A DNA stretch of 64,000 bases, from assembly GCA_049115695.1 (NCBI GenBank), contig JAGDZR010000018.1, forward strand, positions 144,623-208,622, in the 5' to 3' direction. Both the position numbers and the translations under genes were made by a program. Positions 63,976 through 64,000 of the stretch are shown piece after piece. This stretch comes from JAGDZR01 sp049115695. GTDB lineage: Bacteria > Bacteroidota > Bacteroidia > Cytophagales > Cyclobacteriaceae. Every line of letters begins with the position of its first letter. Positions within the stretch are counted from its first letter, which is position 1. The notes beneath the pieces are model-generated. The model was given only the letters and a program-made list of their open reading frames with translations, was not told where the DNA came from and did no database searches.

Positions 63976-64000
63976 GCTCCTCCTCTTGGGCTCGAACCAA
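63976..64000 (-). tRNA. 3' end of tRNA-Asn, probably intact beyond the window (right attachment site)
   Basis: These 25 bases equal the first 25 of the left fragment apart from the N positions: acceptor AGGAGGA with discriminator G and the T-arm. Because the tRNA lies on the minus strand, its 5' part would be to the right of base 64000. A functional tRNA here is the normal result of integration into the 3' half, but the rest cannot be seen. Confidence 0.7.

Larger units (their letters stand above)
41025..64000. mobile_element. genomic island integrated in tRNA-Asn (right boundary runs out of window)
   Basis: A tRNA-Asn 3' segment lies at 41025-41070 and its first 25 bases recur at 63976-64000 in the same orientation. 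A tyrosine recombinase starts 155 bases inside the left copy. Both ends carry a terminator placed for the tRNA and a related pair of short direct repeats. Contents are the integrase, an RHS toxin cluster, a small replication module and QatABCD. The chromosomal genes to the left are housekeeping, and island genes such as qatA look visibly more AT-rich. No relaxase, type IV secretion, capsid or tail genes were found, so it is an integrative island that is probably mobilised or packaged by a helper. Its size is about 23 kb if the right copy is the true end. Confidence 0.85.

Overview
The window comes from a member of the Bacteroidota, most likely a gliding marine-type Cytophagales. The evidence is a full-length SprA (the type IX secretion translocon), families largely restricted to the phylum (DUF4837, DUF4292, BT_3928-like DoxX), several TAnnTTTG -7 promoter boxes and a tRNA without encoded CCA. 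The only undetermined bases are two N at 41045-41046, so the sequence is a draft scaffold.

Bases 1-41000 are ordinary chromosome. From the left they hold an Rrf2 regulator cut by the window edge, a frameshifted membrane-protein gene, a TonB protein, and a long minus-strand run (DUF4837-maeB-ruvA-sprA-gcvH-vanZ). A cell-envelope and translation run follows (tatA-gatA-LysM lytic transglycosylase; TPR-DUF4292-EnvC-like; crotonase-flippase). Next come the divergent threonine-degradation genes tdh and kbl, the c-di-AMP synthase with folP, DUF1599-DoxX-aroK, a FadL-like porin with a Ser/Arg-rich surface protein, proS-nfeD-floA, the 5-oxoprolinase genes pxpABC with an Nramp transporter, a CheY-like regulator and a secreted DNA/RNA nuclease.

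Bases 41025-64000 are one integrated genomic island. A 3' fragment of tRNA-Asn lies at its left end. The same sequence reappears at the right end, where it is probably the 3' end of the restored tRNA, which runs out of the window. A tyrosine recombinase sits just inside the left end, and related short direct repeats lie inside both ends. The cargo is in three blocks. The first is an RHS polymorphic toxin with a nuclease-like tip, a likely immunity gene, an SpvB/RHS-like PKD protein, an outer-membrane barrel protein and a LamG/Fn3 adhesin. The second is a small replication module: an unknown protein, an HTH protein, an SF3-type primase-helicase and a zinc-finger/Toprim DUF6371 protein. The third is a complete four-gene QatABCD antiphage system next to the right end.

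The island therefore combines inter-bacterial competition (RHS toxin and immunity) with phage defence (Qat), and its replication genes resemble those of satellites or plasmid-like integrative elements. No relaxase, conjugation, capsid or tail genes were seen, so it probably moves with outside help. The best candidates for new biology are the RHS tip with its partner, the tightly packed SpvB-like/barrel/LamG trio behind it, and the unknown gene at 54617.
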